From: Pseudomonadota bacterium
GTDB lineage: Bacteria; Pseudomonadota; Gammaproteobacteria; Steroidobacterales; Steroidobacteraceae
Length of the DNA stretch: 40,442 nucleotides
Assembly: GCA_021790795.1 (NCBI GenBank)
Contig: JAJYFU010000016.1
Location: 1-40,442 of the forward strand
Direction of reading: 5' to 3'
A model generated the notes under the pieces. That model was not told the DNA's origin and ran no database searches. It saw only the letters and a program-made list of their open reading frames with translations. A program made the position numbers and the translations under genes. Shown here piece after piece: positions 1 through 8,662 of the stretch. Position 1 is the first letter of the stretch; each line of letters begins with the position of its first letter.

Positions 1-644
1 AGGCGAGCGAGGAGGACATCGAGTTCGAAGACGGTGCGTTCCGCGTGAAGGGCACCGATCGCAGCAAGACTTTTGCCGAGATCGCCCTTGCCGCCTATGT
101 GCCCCACCATTACCCGATCGAGCAGCTGGAGCCCGGCCTCAACGAGAATGCGTTTTACGACCCCCCGAACTTCACTTTTCCCGCCGGCTCATATGTGTGC
201 GAGGTGGAAGTCGACCCGGAGACCGGCGCGGCGCGCATCGACCGATTCACCGCCTGCGATGACTTCGGCAATGTCGTCAATCCCATGATCGTGGAGGGCC
301 AGGTGCACGGCGGGCTCGCGCAGGGTATCGGCCAGGCGCTGCTCGAAGGATGCCGCTACGACGAGGAGAGCGGACAACTCCTCACCGGAAGCTTGCTCGA
401 TTACACCCTGCCGCGCGCCGACGATCTGCCCGGCTTTCGCGTCGAGACCGTCAAGGGCACGCCCTGCAAGCACAACCCCCTCGGCGTCAAAGGCTGCGGC
501 GAGGCCGGCGCCATTGGATCACCTCCGGCGGTGATCAACGCCCTGATCGATGCGCTCGCGCCCTACGGCGTGCGCGAGCTCGAGATGCCGGCGACGCCAT
601 TTCGCATCTGGCAGGCCCTCGCGGCCGCGCGCGGCACGAGGTAA
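1..644 (+). CDS. coxL: CO dehydrogenase-type molybdenum hydroxylase large subunit, 3' part
   Basis: The gene enters from outside the window; the first whole codon is at base 3, and 213 residues of the C-terminal molybdopterin-binding domain remain. Visible family features are the segment [20 protein letters not shown] (about residues 83-102 of the fragment) and the loop [18 protein letters not shown]. In this family that loop carries the conserved glutamate next to the molybdenum. The subunit holds Mo-cytosine dinucleotide and would oxidise CO or a related small substrate. The active-site loop that separates form I from form II CoxL lies upstream, so substrate cannot be read here. The stop lies five bases before coxM. 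The family is clear; assignment to CO rather than another substrate rests on the coxM-D-E-G genes that follow. Confidence 0.85.
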   Translation, partial: ASEEDIEFEDGAFRVKGTDRSKTFAEIALAAYVPHHYPIEQLEPGLNENAFYDPPNFTFPAGSYVCEVEVDPETGAARIDRFTACDDFGNVVNPMIVEGQVHGGLAQGIGQALLEGCRYDEESGQLLTGSLLDYTLPRADDLPGFRVETVKGTPCKHNPLGVKGCGEAGAIGSPPAVINALIDALAPYGVRELEMPATPFRIWQALAAARGTR

Positions 645-649
645 TCGCC

Positions 650-1447
650 ATGCCGAACCTTTCCTATCACCGACCCTCCTCCATTACCGAGGCCGTCCGG
701 ATGGCCCACGACGATCCGGAGGCCAAGCTGCTCGCCGGCGGCCAGTCGATCATTCCCTCACTGAAGCTCGGACTGCTCGCGCCGTCGGCATTCATCGACC
801 TCGGCGGGCTCGCCGATCTGCGCGGAGTACGCCTCGACGGGCGGTCGCTGCGTATCGGTGCGATGACCTCACACGCCGAAGTGGCGAACTCGGCGCACGT
901 TCGCCAGCACCTGCCCGCGCTCGCGCACCTCGCCTCGGGCATCGGCGACCGGCAGGTCCGCAATCGCGGTACCGTCGGCGGCTCCCTGGCCAACAGCGAT
1001 CCGGCGGCGGACTACCCGGCCGCGGTGCTCGGCCTCGGCGCCGAGCTGCGCACTGACAGGCGCGCGATCCCGGCCGACTCTTTCTTCCACGGACTCTTCG
1101 CGACCGAGCTCGGCTCCGACGAGATTGTCACCGCGGTGGAATTTCCGTTGCCGGAGCGGGCGGCGTACGTCAAGTTCCCGCAGCCCGCATCGCGGTTCGC
1201 GCTCGTCGGCGTGTTCGTCTCGCTGACAGGCAAGTCGGTCCGTGTCGCCGTCACGGGCGCGGGCCCTTGCGTCTTCAGGGTTCCGGAGATGGAGCAGGCC
1301 CTCGCCAGGCGCTTCGCGCCCCAATCTCTGAACGGCATCACGGTGCCGGCGGGCTCCTTGAACGCCGACCTGCACGGCAGCGCCGAATATCGCGCCCATC
1401 TCATTCCCGTATTGACGCGGCGCGCCGTGGAGCAGGCGCTCGCGTGA
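650..1447 (+). CDS. coxM: CO dehydrogenase-type medium subunit, FAD-binding
   Basis: This 265-residue flavoprotein subunit takes electrons from the iron-sulfur subunit and passes them to the respiratory chain. FAD-binding signatures are LLAGGQSIIPSLKL near residues 24-37 and the glycine-rich TVGGSLANSDPAADYP near 107-122, both typical of the CO dehydrogenase/xanthine dehydrogenase FAD domain. The ATG at 650 follows a GAGG with about eight bases of spacing that overlaps the coxL stop, so L and M are probably translationally coupled. A longer open frame upstream only runs antisense-free through coxL and is not used. It is slightly shorter than typical CoxM (about 285 residues). The L-then-M order differs from the M-S-L order of classical form I operons. 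Confidence 0.88.
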   Translation: MPNLSYHRPSSITEAVRMAHDDPEAKLLAGGQSIIPSLKLGLLAPSAFIDLGGLADLRGVRLDGRSLRIGAMTSHAEVANSAHVRQHLPALAHLASGIGDRQVRNRGTVGGSLANSDPAADYPAAVLGLGAELRTDRRAIPADSFFHGLFATELGSDEIVTAVEFPLPERAAYVKFPQPASRFALVGVFVSLTGKSVRVAVTGAGPCVFRVPEMEQALARRFAPQSLNGITVPAGSLNADLHGSAEYRAHLIPVLTRRAVEQALA

Positions 1448-1466
1448 GGCCGGGCCGCCCCCGCCC

Positions 1467-2390
1467 GTGACGCGACAACCCGGCAAACCGGCCTCGATCG
1501 AGGACACTCGATCGCTGCTCCTGGCGCACGACTATGTGGCCGACCGGCCGCTGGCGACCGCGGTGTTCCTCGCGCTTGCGCTCGAGCGGCCGCTATTCCT
1601 CGAGGGAGAACCCGGTACCGGCAAAACGGAGATCGCCAAAGTACTCGCGCTCGCCCTCGGGGCGGAGCTCATCCGCCTGCAATGCTACGAGGGCCTGGAT
1701 GCGAGTCTTGCCGCGTACGAGTGGAACTATGCGCGTCAGATGCTGGAAATCCGCCTGCGCGAGACCACCGACGAGCCGCGTGAGCGGATCGCCTCGAACC
1801 TGTTCTCGGAACGCTTCCTGATCGCGCGCCCTCTGCTGCGGGCGCTCCAACCGCACGACCCGCCGGCGGTGCTGCTCATCGACGAGATTGATCGGGCCGA
1901 CGAGCCTTTCGAGGCCTACCTGCTCGAGGTACTCTCGGATTTCCAGATCAGCATACCCGAGCTCGGTACGATCGCGGCGGAGCGCCCGCCGGTCGTGATC
2001 ATTACATCGAACCGCACGCGCGAGATTCACGACGCCGTCAAGAGGCGCTGCATCTATCACTGGGTAGACTATCCCGATGCCGCGCGCGAGCTCGACATCC
2101 TGCGCCGCCGCGTTCCTCAGGCACAAGAGGCTCTGTCACGGCAAGTGGTCGCATTCGTGCAGCAGTTGCGCACGCTGGACCTGTACAAGCTGCCCGGGCT
2201 TTCGGAAACGATCGAGTGGGGCCGCGCACTGATCGCGCTCGATGCGCAGTCGCTCGACCCCCAGATGCTCGATGATACGTTGGGGCTGCTCCTGAAATAC
2301 CAGGACGACATCGTTCGCGTGCGTGGCGCACAGACCCGACGCCTGCTCGAAACCGTCCGCGCCGCCGACGCGGCGCCTCGATCATGTTGA
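1467..2390 (+). CDS. coxD: MoxR-type AAA+ ATPase, CO dehydrogenase maturation factor
   Basis: A 307-residue MoxR-family AAA+ ATPase. Walker A is GEPGTGKT at residues 47-54 and Walker B is VLLIDE at 135-140, followed by DRADEPFEAYLLEVLSD of the MoxR family. In Oligotropha, CoxD acts with the von Willebrand factor protein CoxE to install the sulfur and copper of the Mo-Cu centre. That role is inferred here from the family and from coxE directly downstream. The start is GTG, 19 bases after coxM, with no convincing ribosome binding site. The 3' end overlaps coxE by seven bases. It could serve a CoxL homologue that does not oxidise CO. Confidence 0.87.
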   Translation: MTRQPGKPASIEDTRSLLLAHDYVADRPLATAVFLALALERPLFLEGEPGTGKTEIAKVLALALGAELIRLQCYEGLDASLAAYEWNYARQMLEIRLRETTDEPRERIASNLFSERFLIARPLLRALQPHDPPAVLLIDEIDRADEPFEAYLLEVLSDFQISIPELGTIAAERPPVVIITSNRTREIHDAVKRRCIYHWVDYPDAARELDILRRRVPQAQEALSRQVVAFVQQLRTLDLYKLPGLSETIEWGRALIALDAQSLDPQMLDDTLGLLLKYQDDIVRVRGAQTRRLLETVRAADAAPRSC

Positions 2391-3640
2391 GAGTCTCGAC
2401 CGACACACAGGCCGGAGTCGGCCGTCTCGCCGATAACGTGCTGCATTTTGTCCGCGTGCTGCGCAAAGCGGGCCTGCGGATCGGCACCGACCGGCCGCTG
2501 CTCGCGCTCGAGGCGCTGCAGGTGGGCGGTCTGCACTCCCGCGAGGACGTGCGCTCCATACTATGCGCCTGCCTCATCGATCGCATCGAGCACCGTCCGT
2601 TGTTCGAGCAGGCCTTCGACGTTTTCTGGCGCGATCCCGCCGCTGCGCTCGACCTGCGGGCCGCACCCGCGGGACCGGAGCCCGCGCGCCCGCACGATCA
2701 TCGACCCTACCGGATGGTCAACCGACGCCTGGCCGAAGCGCTTTGGCCGGGTGGCCACACCGTGCGACCCGCACCCGAGTTCCCCGACTCGGGGCGAGCC
2801 GGCGAGGTTCAGCCGAGCTGGTCGGATCGCGAGCGACTGCGCAGCCTCGACTTCGAATCCATGACGGGCGAGGAATGGAGGGCCGCGGGTCGCGCCGTCG
2901 CCGCGCTTGCGCTCGGGTTCCAGCGGCTGCGCTCGCGGCGCGAGACGGCCTCGGCGCGCGGACAGCGCGTGGATCATCGCAGGCTCATGCGCGAGGCCGC
3001 CCGCCGCGGCGGAGACTTCGTCGTGCTGCCGCGGCGCATGCGTACCGCCCGCATCGAGCCGATCGTCGCCCTGGTCGATGTCTCCGGCTCGATGTCACGC
3101 TATTCGCGCATGTTTCTGCAATTGCTTCATGCGCTCATCAACCGCCCGGTCTCCCACGGCTCGAGCACGACTCGCCTGCGGGTCGCTGCGTTCGTCTTCG
3201 GCACCCGACTGACCCCTGTCACCCGTGAGCTCGCGGCACGCGATCCGGACGAAGCGCTCGCGTGCGTGGCCCACAAGGTGCCGGACTGGTCGGGCGGCAC
3301 GCGCATCGGGGCCTGCCTGAAGGATTTCAACCGGGCGTGGGCGCGCCGACTGTCGCTCGCCAGCGCAACCGTGATGCTCGTGACCGATGGTCTGGAGCGC
3401 GCCGATATCGAGCTTCTTTCCGAAGAGGCGGCGCGTCTCTCGCGCTCATGCCGGCGGCTCATCTGGCTCAACCCGCTGCTGCGTTACGAGTCCTTCGCGC
3501 CCGAGGCCCGCGGCGTGCGCACACTCCTGCCGTATGCCGACCGCTTTCTGCCCGTCCACAACCTCGAATCCCTGGAGCGCCTGGCCCTCGTCCTCGGCCA
3601 GAACACGCACAGCCGGTGGGAGACTCGACCATGGAATTGA
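2384..3640 (+). CDS. coxE: von Willebrand factor A domain protein, CoxE-like maturation factor
   Basis: A 418-residue protein with an N-terminal region of unknown fold, a basic linker (about residues 180-222) and a C-terminal VWA domain. The MIDAS metal site is complete: DVSGS at 232-236, threonine 306 in WSGGTRIG, and aspartate 335 in VTDG. VWA proteins next to MoxR ATPases form chaperone pairs, and CoxE with CoxD is needed for maturation of the active site of CO dehydrogenase. The ATG lies inside the end of coxD, so the two are probably translated in concert. The 3' end overlaps coxG by ten bases. Orthologues are usually near 400 residues, so it looks intact. Confidence 0.87.
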   Translation: MLRVSTDTQAGVGRLADNVLHFVRVLRKAGLRIGTDRPLLALEALQVGGLHSREDVRSILCACLIDRIEHRPLFEQAFDVFWRDPAAALDLRAAPAGPEPARPHDHRPYRMVNRRLAEALWPGGHTVRPAPEFPDSGRAGEVQPSWSDRERLRSLDFESMTGEEWRAAGRAVAALALGFQRLRSRRETASARGQRVDHRRLMREAARRGGDFVVLPRRMRTARIEPIVALVDVSGSMSRYSRMFLQLLHALINRPVSHGSSTTRLRVAAFVFGTRLTPVTRELAARDPDEALACVAHKVPDWSGGTRIGACLKDFNRAWARRLSLASATVMLVTDGLERADIELLSEEAARLSRSCRRLIWLNPLLRYESFAPEARGVRTLLPYADRFLPVHNLESLERLALVLGQNTHSRWETRPWN

Positions 3641-4182
3641 AAGGCGAGCGGCTGCTCGGCGCCGATCGCGACACCGCCTGGCGCATGCTCAACGACGTCG
3701 ATGTCCTCAAGCGCAGCGTGCCGGGATGCGAGAGCATGACGGTGACCGGGGAACACACCTACGACGTGGTCATGCGCGCCGCCGTGGGTCCGGTGCGTGC
3801 GCGCTTCGCGGGCAAGGTCAACCGAGCCGATGTCGAGCCGCCAAGCCGATACCGCCTGGACTTCGAAGGTCAGAGCCCGCAGGCGGGATTCGCCCGCGGC
3901 CAAGTCCGGGTGGAACTCGAGGAGACCACTCCCGGGGAAACACGGCTGCGCTACGCGGCGTCCGTGCAGATTGGCGGCAAGCTCGCGCAGATCGGCTCCC
4001 GCCTGATCGATGCGGCCGCGGCCGCCACCGCGGAGAAGTTCTTCGAGTCCTTTGCCGCGCAGATTCCAGCGACATCCGCGTCCGCAAGTTCCGGTGCGGC
4101 ACCTCCCGGCGCCCCGGTGCGCTGCGGATCCTGCCGCTGGCTGCTTGCCTTCATCCGCCATCTGCTCGCGCGCAGGACCTGA
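3631..4182 (+). CDS. coxG: CoxG-like SRPBCC protein, membrane recruitment factor
   Basis: A 183-residue START/SRPBCC-fold protein that begins MELKGERLLGADRDTAWRML, the usual opening of the CO dehydrogenase subunit G family. Family members bind a lipid or quinone in the SRPBCC cavity and anchor the CO dehydrogenase to the membrane. The core spans about residues 1-145, then an Ala/Ser/Pro linker leads to a short hydrophobic tail (WLLAFIRHLL) preceded by CGSC. The tail could be the membrane anchor. The ATG overlaps the coxE stop, so this is the last gene of the coupled L-M-D-E-G run. No coxF lies between E and G, unlike Oligotropha. Confidence 0.85.
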   Translation: MELKGERLLGADRDTAWRMLNDVDVLKRSVPGCESMTVTGEHTYDVVMRAAVGPVRARFAGKVNRADVEPPSRYRLDFEGQSPQAGFARGQVRVELEETTPGETRLRYAASVQIGGKLAQIGSRLIDAAAAATAEKFFESFAAQIPATSASASSGAAPPGAPVRCGSCRWLLAFIRHLLARRT

Positions 4183-4207
4183 TACTTCGCCGGCGGGATT
4201 TCGGGCG

Positions 4208-4224
4208 GCGCGCCGTCGGCGCGC
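4208..4224. repeat. GC-rich hairpin between convergent genes
   Basis: GCGCGCC and GGCGCGC pair across a three-base loop in the 152-base gap between coxG and the convergent MFS gene. No T-run follows on either strand, so it is at best a weak or factor-assisted terminator. The rest of the gap shows nothing recognisable. Confidence 0.3.
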
Positions 4225-4334
4225 GACTCGCCATCGACGGGCTCTGCCCCGGGAAATTTCCCGCCCGCCTGCGCATCGATCCGGCGAGAGCACGCGGGTC
4301 AGTCCGCCGGGCACCTCGGCCGTCTGTCATCGGC

Positions 4335-5549
4335 TCATTTTCGAGCACAGACCGGGGTCCGCCGCGCGGGCAGTAGTCTGCGGCGAAAAACCACCGCCAG
4401 AAGCACACACGCGCCGCCGCTGATGAGGGCATCCGTGATGAACGCGCCGGTGATGCCGCTCCAGTCGTATCCGCGCGCGTCGATGAATTCCATGTAGTCG
4501 ATCGGCAGATTCATGGCGGCGATGAGCAGCGCGTAGGTCGTGGCGGCCAGAGCATTCCCCGGTCCGATGACCTCGAAGATGACGGCGGCGGCCGTGGCAA
4601 TGGCCGCCGAGGAAAAGAAGGTCTCGCCGACGAACGCGACCGCGAAGGTCGTGGACACCCGCGGCAGGAGCAGGAGGCTGAGCGTGAATACGGCGCCCAC
4701 ACAGCCAATCGCCAGATAGAGCGGCCGAAGCGGCAGCCGCCGCGCCGCGAACGGCACGAGCGCACAGCCGGCGACGCCGCCGAGGATCAGTCCCGCCCCG
4801 CTGATCCGGCTCACGAAGGCGGGCGCGGCGTGAAACGTCCCGCTCCAACTTCCCAAGGTATTGGAGAGCGCGAACGAGGCCGACGGAAGCGCGAACAGGC
4901 ACAGGGCCACGACGACGTCCGAGCGCCCCAGCAGTGCGACGAGGTCGCGCTTGAATCGCCCGACGCTCTCGTGGACCCGCGACCCCTCCGGCGGCAACGC
5001 CGGAACCCAGGGAAACACCAGCAGCGGCGCAAGGAAGGTGGCGAAGATGAGCGCGGCGGCCGGCCCGGGCGGCAGATCTCGCGTCGCCGCACCGGAAATC
5101 AGGATTCCGGCGCCGCCCCCGCAGATGTTGTAGATCGTGCTCCATGCGCCGAGCGGGCTGTCTTGGTCTTTCTCGACCAGACTACCCATCCAGCCGCCGA
5201 TGGCGGACTGGAACATGCACCCGGACAGGAAGGCCCCGAGCATCATGACTTCGACTTGCCCGATCCCGACAGGGTACATCACGGTCAATGCCGTGACCGC
5301 GACCGCCAAGACACCGAAGACAAGCGCGTACGTACGGCGCTTGAAGCCGACGTCGATCAACGGGGCGAAGATGAAGTTCCAGAACATGGGTGAGAGAATG
5401 ACCGCAACGGCGACGGCGATACGGCCACCCGTGACGCCTCGAGGAGCCAGCAGCTGCGGCAGCGTCACGATGATGAAGCCGGTCAGCATCCCGAACGTCA
5501 GCCACGGCAGCGCGAGAATCCAGATAGGGGGGATACGTTGCCTGTTCAC
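4335..5549 (-). CDS. MFS transporter, AmpG/PAT-like, copy 1
   Basis: A 404-residue, very hydrophobic protein with about 12 predicted membrane segments. Characteristic stretches are RRTYALVFG after the second or third helix, GGWMGSL in the middle of the N-terminal half, and IGPGNALAATTYALL in the C-terminal half. It most resembles AmpG/acetyl-CoA-transporter-type major facilitator proteins, but I cannot name a substrate. The start is GTG with a GAGG seven bases upstream. A clear paralogue lies at 8869-10107 on the other strand, and the P-type ATPase lies between them. Stop-to-stop with coxG, so it is not part of the cox operon. Confidence 0.8.
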   Translation of the reverse strand: MNRQRIPPIWILALPWLTFGMLTGFIIVTLPQLLAPRGVTGGRIAVAVAVILSPMFWNFIFAPLIDVGFKRRTYALVFGVLAVAVTALTVMYPVGIGQVEVMMLGAFLSGCMFQSAIGGWMGSLVEKDQDSPLGAWSTIYNICGGGAGILISGAATRDLPPGPAAALIFATFLAPLLVFPWVPALPPEGSRVHESVGRFKRDLVALLGRSDVVVALCLFALPSASFALSNTLGSWSGTFHAAPAFVSRISGAGLILGGVAGCALVPFAARRLPLRPLYLAIGCVGAVFTLSLLLLPRVSTTFAVAFVGETFFSSAAIATAAAVIFEVIGPGNALAATTYALLIAAMNLPIDYMEFIDARGYDWSGITGAFITDALISGGACVLLAVVFRRRLLPARRTPVCARK

Positions 5550-5848
5550 GCGGGCACCTCAGGCAGCAATGACGCTCACTGCAGATCGACCGACGGACGC
5601 TTGCTCGGGATGCCGAATCGATTCCGACGGCGCACGCGGATCAGCCCCGGGACGGGCATGCGTTGCCGCTGCATCCCGCCGCAGTGCGCGTGATTCGGGC
5701 CGATTCAGCCGGACCTGGTGGGTTCGTGGGCATTCGATTCCGTCGGGAAGATGCAACGTCGCGGATCGACGGTACGCCATGGGCACGCTGGCAGGCAAGC
5801 GCCCGGCGCCGAGTGCCCCGAAGCCGGCGTCCGCATCGAGGCGGTCTC
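5550..5848. other. Intergenic stretch without a convincing gene
   Basis: About 300 bases between the ATPase stop and the start of MFS copy 1, both on the minus strand. Open frames are present, but their Arg/Ala/Ser-rich translations look like composition artefacts. The stretch probably holds the promoter and leader of the MFS gene; I see no clear -35/-10 pair. Confidence 0.4.
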
Positions 5849-7861
5849 TCACGGGGATACGGTGGCCTGCTCGCGCTCCTGCCGTGCCCGATCGCCATGG
5901 CGCTGCCTCCCGGGCAGCAGCCGCGCCGAATTCAGGATGAATACCAGCTCGGACGCGACGTGAATGAACGCCGCCAGCAGCGGATTGAGCAGCCCCGCGG
6001 CCGCTAGCGCGATACCGAACGCATCGACCCCGATGGTGCCGGCGAAGTTGACCCAGATGATGCGCCGGGTACGCCGCGCGAGCGCGAGCGTCTCGCCGAG
6101 CCTGCCCAAATCGTTCCCGAGCAGCACGACGTCGGCGCTCTCCCGCGCCACATCGGTTCCCGAGCCCATGGCGAGGCCCACCTGAGCCGCAATCAGCGCC
6201 GGCGCGTCGTTGATGCCGTCACCCACCATCGCGACGATGCGGCGATCCCCGACGAGACCCTCGATGTAGGCTCGCTTGTCTTCGGGAAGCAGCTCGGCCC
6301 GGACTTCGGCGATGCCGAGCTGAGCGGCGACCGATTCGGCCACCGCCCGGGTATCTCCCGTCAGGAGGACGGTGCGCACACCGAGCGCCTGGACGGCCGC
6401 CACGGCGCTGTGCGCCTCCGGCCGCACGAGATCGGCGATCTCGATCGCCCCGAGCAGCATGCCGCCCCGGGCGACATACACCTCGGTCGAGCCTCGATGG
6501 GCATTCGCGAGAGCATCCGGCACGGAAATGCCGTGGTCCCGCAACAAGGTGAGATTTCCCACGTACACCTGCTCACCCGCGATCGTCGCATCGATCCCTC
6601 GGCCCGGCTGATAGCCGAAGCGCTCGGGCTCGACGAGCGTACATCCCGCGGCGCGCGCATGCTCCACGATCGTCTTGCCGAGGGGATGCTCCGAGCGCAG
6701 CTCGGCCGCCGCCGCCGTCTCGAGCAGCGCGTGCGCCTCGACCCCCGCAACCGGATGCAGCGCGCGGATCTCCGGGTGACCGAACGTGAGGGTGCCGGTC
6801 TTGTCGAGCACGACCGTATCGACCCGGCCGAGCTGCTCCAGATAGAGCCCGCCCTTGACGATGGCTCCGCCGCGCGCGGCGCGACCGATCGCCCCCAGGA
6901 TCGCAAGCGGTGTGCCGGCGGCGATCCCGCAGGCTCCGGCGACGATGATGACCGAGATCGTCGAGCGAATATCGCGAGTGAGGAGATACGTCAGGAGCGC
7001 CGCCCCAAGGGCGAAATACACGAGATACCCGGCCAGCCGGTCGGCCAGCCGAAGCACCGGCGCCCGGGAGCGCTCGGCCTGCTCCACCGCCTCGATGATC
7101 TTGCCGAAGCTGGTGTCGCGGCCGATGCGCTCGGCGCGAATCTCGAGGGCACCGGACTGGTTGATCGATCCGGCGAACACGTCCGCCCCCGGCGTCTTCT
7201 CCACCGGCAGGGACTCGCCCGTGACCCGCGACTGATCGACGAACGAATGCCCCGCGATCACTGCGCCGTCCACCGGGATCCGGGCACCGGGGTTGACGAG
7301 TACGGCATCCCCCGGAATCAGCGTCTGCGCATCGACCTCGCAGACACCGCCGGCACGGCGGACCATGATCGCTCGCGGCAGGAATTCGAGCAGGTCGCGG
7401 ATCGCGCGCCGGCCGCGTGATACCGTCATGTCCTCGAGCACTTCGGCGACGAGCACGAAGAGCGTGATGACGAGCGCGGTGAAGAACTGCGTGATCGCCG
7501 CCGCCGCCACGATGGCGATGGTCATCGACAGCTCCATCGTCATCCGCCGCGCCAGAAGATTCTCCACCGCCTCCCTGAAGATCGGCCAACCGCCGACGAG
7601 CAGCCCCAGGACTCCGATCACACTGACGGCGCTCAGCGGCTCCCACACCCGAAACCACACCGCGGTTGCCGCCAGCGCCACCAGGAGGATGCGCGCCGCT
7701 TCGATCCACGTGAACGCGTGCCCAGCGCCAGGATCGTCATCCGCCCGATGCGCCGCCGGCTCCTTCGAGGCCGAATCGGCACCCGAGACGGGAGGCGCAG
7801 CGCTGTCCCGCGTCCGATCCACTCGGGCATCCGCGGCTGTGTGCCGCTGTTGCTCACTCAT
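5849..7861 (-). CDS. Heavy-metal-type P-type ATPase lacking the CPC motif
   Basis: A 670-residue P1B-like cation pump of the inner membrane. Seen in order: a hydrophilic His/Asp-containing N-terminus without a CxxC metal-binding domain (1-50), membrane helices, the actuator TGES at 214-217, phosphorylation site DKTGT at 353-357, HP at 391-392, and the hinge GDGIND at 546-551. The last helices end HVASELVFILNSARLL. The odd feature is transmembrane helix 6, where CPC/SPC would be expected: the protein reads Gly-Ala-Cys (309-311) before GIAAGTP, so the usual proline is gone. Metal specificity is therefore unclear. The gene starts 45 bases after a wrecked CsoR/FrmR-family repressor gene, which suggests it was once under its control. 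Confidence 0.85.
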   Translation of the reverse strand: MSEQQRHTAADARVDRTRDSAAPPVSGADSASKEPAAHRADDDPGAGHAFTWIEAARILLVALAATAVWFRVWEPLSAVSVIGVLGLLVGGWPIFREAVENLLARRMTMELSMTIAIVAAAAITQFFTALVITLFVLVAEVLEDMTVSRGRRAIRDLLEFLPRAIMVRRAGGVCEVDAQTLIPGDAVLVNPGARIPVDGAVIAGHSFVDQSRVTGESLPVEKTPGADVFAGSINQSGALEIRAERIGRDTSFGKIIEAVEQAERSRAPVLRLADRLAGYLVYFALGAALLTYLLTRDIRSTISVIIVAGACGIAAGTPLAILGAIGRAARGGAIVKGGLYLEQLGRVDTVVLDKTGTLTFGHPEIRALHPVAGVEAHALLETAAAAELRSEHPLGKTIVEHARAAGCTLVEPERFGYQPGRGIDATIAGEQVYVGNLTLLRDHGISVPDALANAHRGSTEVYVARGGMLLGAIEIADLVRPEAHSAVAAVQALGVRTVLLTGDTRAVAESVAAQLGIAEVRAELLPEDKRAYIEGLVGDRRIVAMVGDGINDAPALIAAQVGLAMGSGTDVARESADVVLLGNDLGRLGETLALARRTRRIIWVNFAGTIGVDAFGIALAAAGLLNPLLAAFIHVASELVFILNSARLLPGRQRHGDRARQEREQATVSP

Positions 7862-7906
7862 TGGATTGCTTTCATCGGAATGCCTTCGAACGGTGCGGTG
7901 AGGCGC

Positions 7907-8187
7907 TTATCGCAAACAGATGCGCATCACTTCGATGAGTACCCCGGCACCCTTGCGGCGCTCGGCATCCGTCGCGATCTTCGTACCGGCCACATGAGTC
8001 TCAATGCGCTCTTCCAGGACCTCCGACATCAGACCCTTGACGGTCCCTCGCACGACGGCGATCTACCGCAGGACTTCAGCGCAGCCCCGCTCGCCCTCCA
8101 CCGCCCCTTTTCAGCGCCTCGACCCGGCCACGAATGCGGCAAGCCCTGGAGAGCCGCTTTGACTTTCCCCCGTCGAGCGTGACTCAT
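7907..8187 (-). pseudogene. Decayed CsoR/RcnR/FrmR-family repressor gene
   Basis: No single frame is open, but three frames in sequence rebuild almost a whole FrmR-like protein of about 92 residues. Frame 1 starts at ATG 8187 (MSHARRGK) behind an AGGGA site. Frame 2 gives KSKRLSRACRIRGRVEALKR. Frame 3 gives AVEGERGCAEVLR, an amber codon at 8065-8063, then IAVVRGTVKGLMSEVLEERI and on to TAA at 7907. Removing one G from each of two G-runs (near 8166 and 8105) restores the frame. The amber sits where the family has Gln (AEVLRQIA). The sensor cysteine is kept; the family histidine near ESHIRE reads Arg. It lies directly upstream of the P-type ATPase on the same strand, the usual place for such a regulator. 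Confidence 0.8.
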
Positions 8188-8304
8188 TGACATCCCTTCT
8201 ATACTCTAGCAGGGGAACGCATAGTCTCACACCAGGACCCGACGCGGCCCAAAGGCGCGGCCCGTGCACCCTGGGGATACGAGTTCATCATTACGAACGA
8301 AGTT

Positions 8305-8330
8305 GCGCGGCACGTCAGAAAATGCCGCGC
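8305..8330. repeat. Stem-loop, 8-bp stem
   Basis: GCGCGGCA at 8305-8312 pairs with TGCCGCGC at 8323-8330 across a ten-base loop (CGTCAGAAAA). No T-run follows on either strand. It lies in the gene-free stretch, so it could be a terminator-like or mRNA structure, or chance in GC-rich DNA. Confidence 0.4.
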
Positions 8331-8632
8331 GCGATCGCCGAGCGTGACCGGACCGCGCCGGCATGCCCGCTGCCGCCTCCATGCCGCGGAGCCGCTCGAA
8401 TGTGCGCGTCGAGACATCTGCGGACCCACGCAGGCCGACCGAGGCGCGAATTTCCGGCAATAATCCGCTATACTTTCCCCCAATCCTGACAGGGTGACTC
8501 GGCGAATGCGGTCGTTCGTGATCTTCAGCGATTTCCCATCACCGCCCGAACCGAGGGGTGCGGCCGGGCCGCGAGACCCGGCTTGATTCCGGTGCAGAAG
8601 ATCGACATCAAGCGGGGCTTCGGTTCCCTGAC

Positions 8633-8662
8633 CCCTATCGCGATCCGCCCGAAGCGATAGGG
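8633..8662. repeat. Stem-loop, 9-bp stem
   Basis: CCCTATCGC at 8633-8641 pairs perfectly with GCGATAGGG at 8654-8662 across a 12-base loop. It lies about 200 bases upstream of MFS copy 2. It could be an operator, a REP-like element or a leader structure; there is no second copy in this window. Confidence 0.45.

Noticed and set aside
8199-8483. A 94-codon minus-strand frame and a 100-codon plus-strand frame in the gene-free gap
   Set aside because: No ribosome binding site, no family resemblance and low-complexity composition. They overlap each other.
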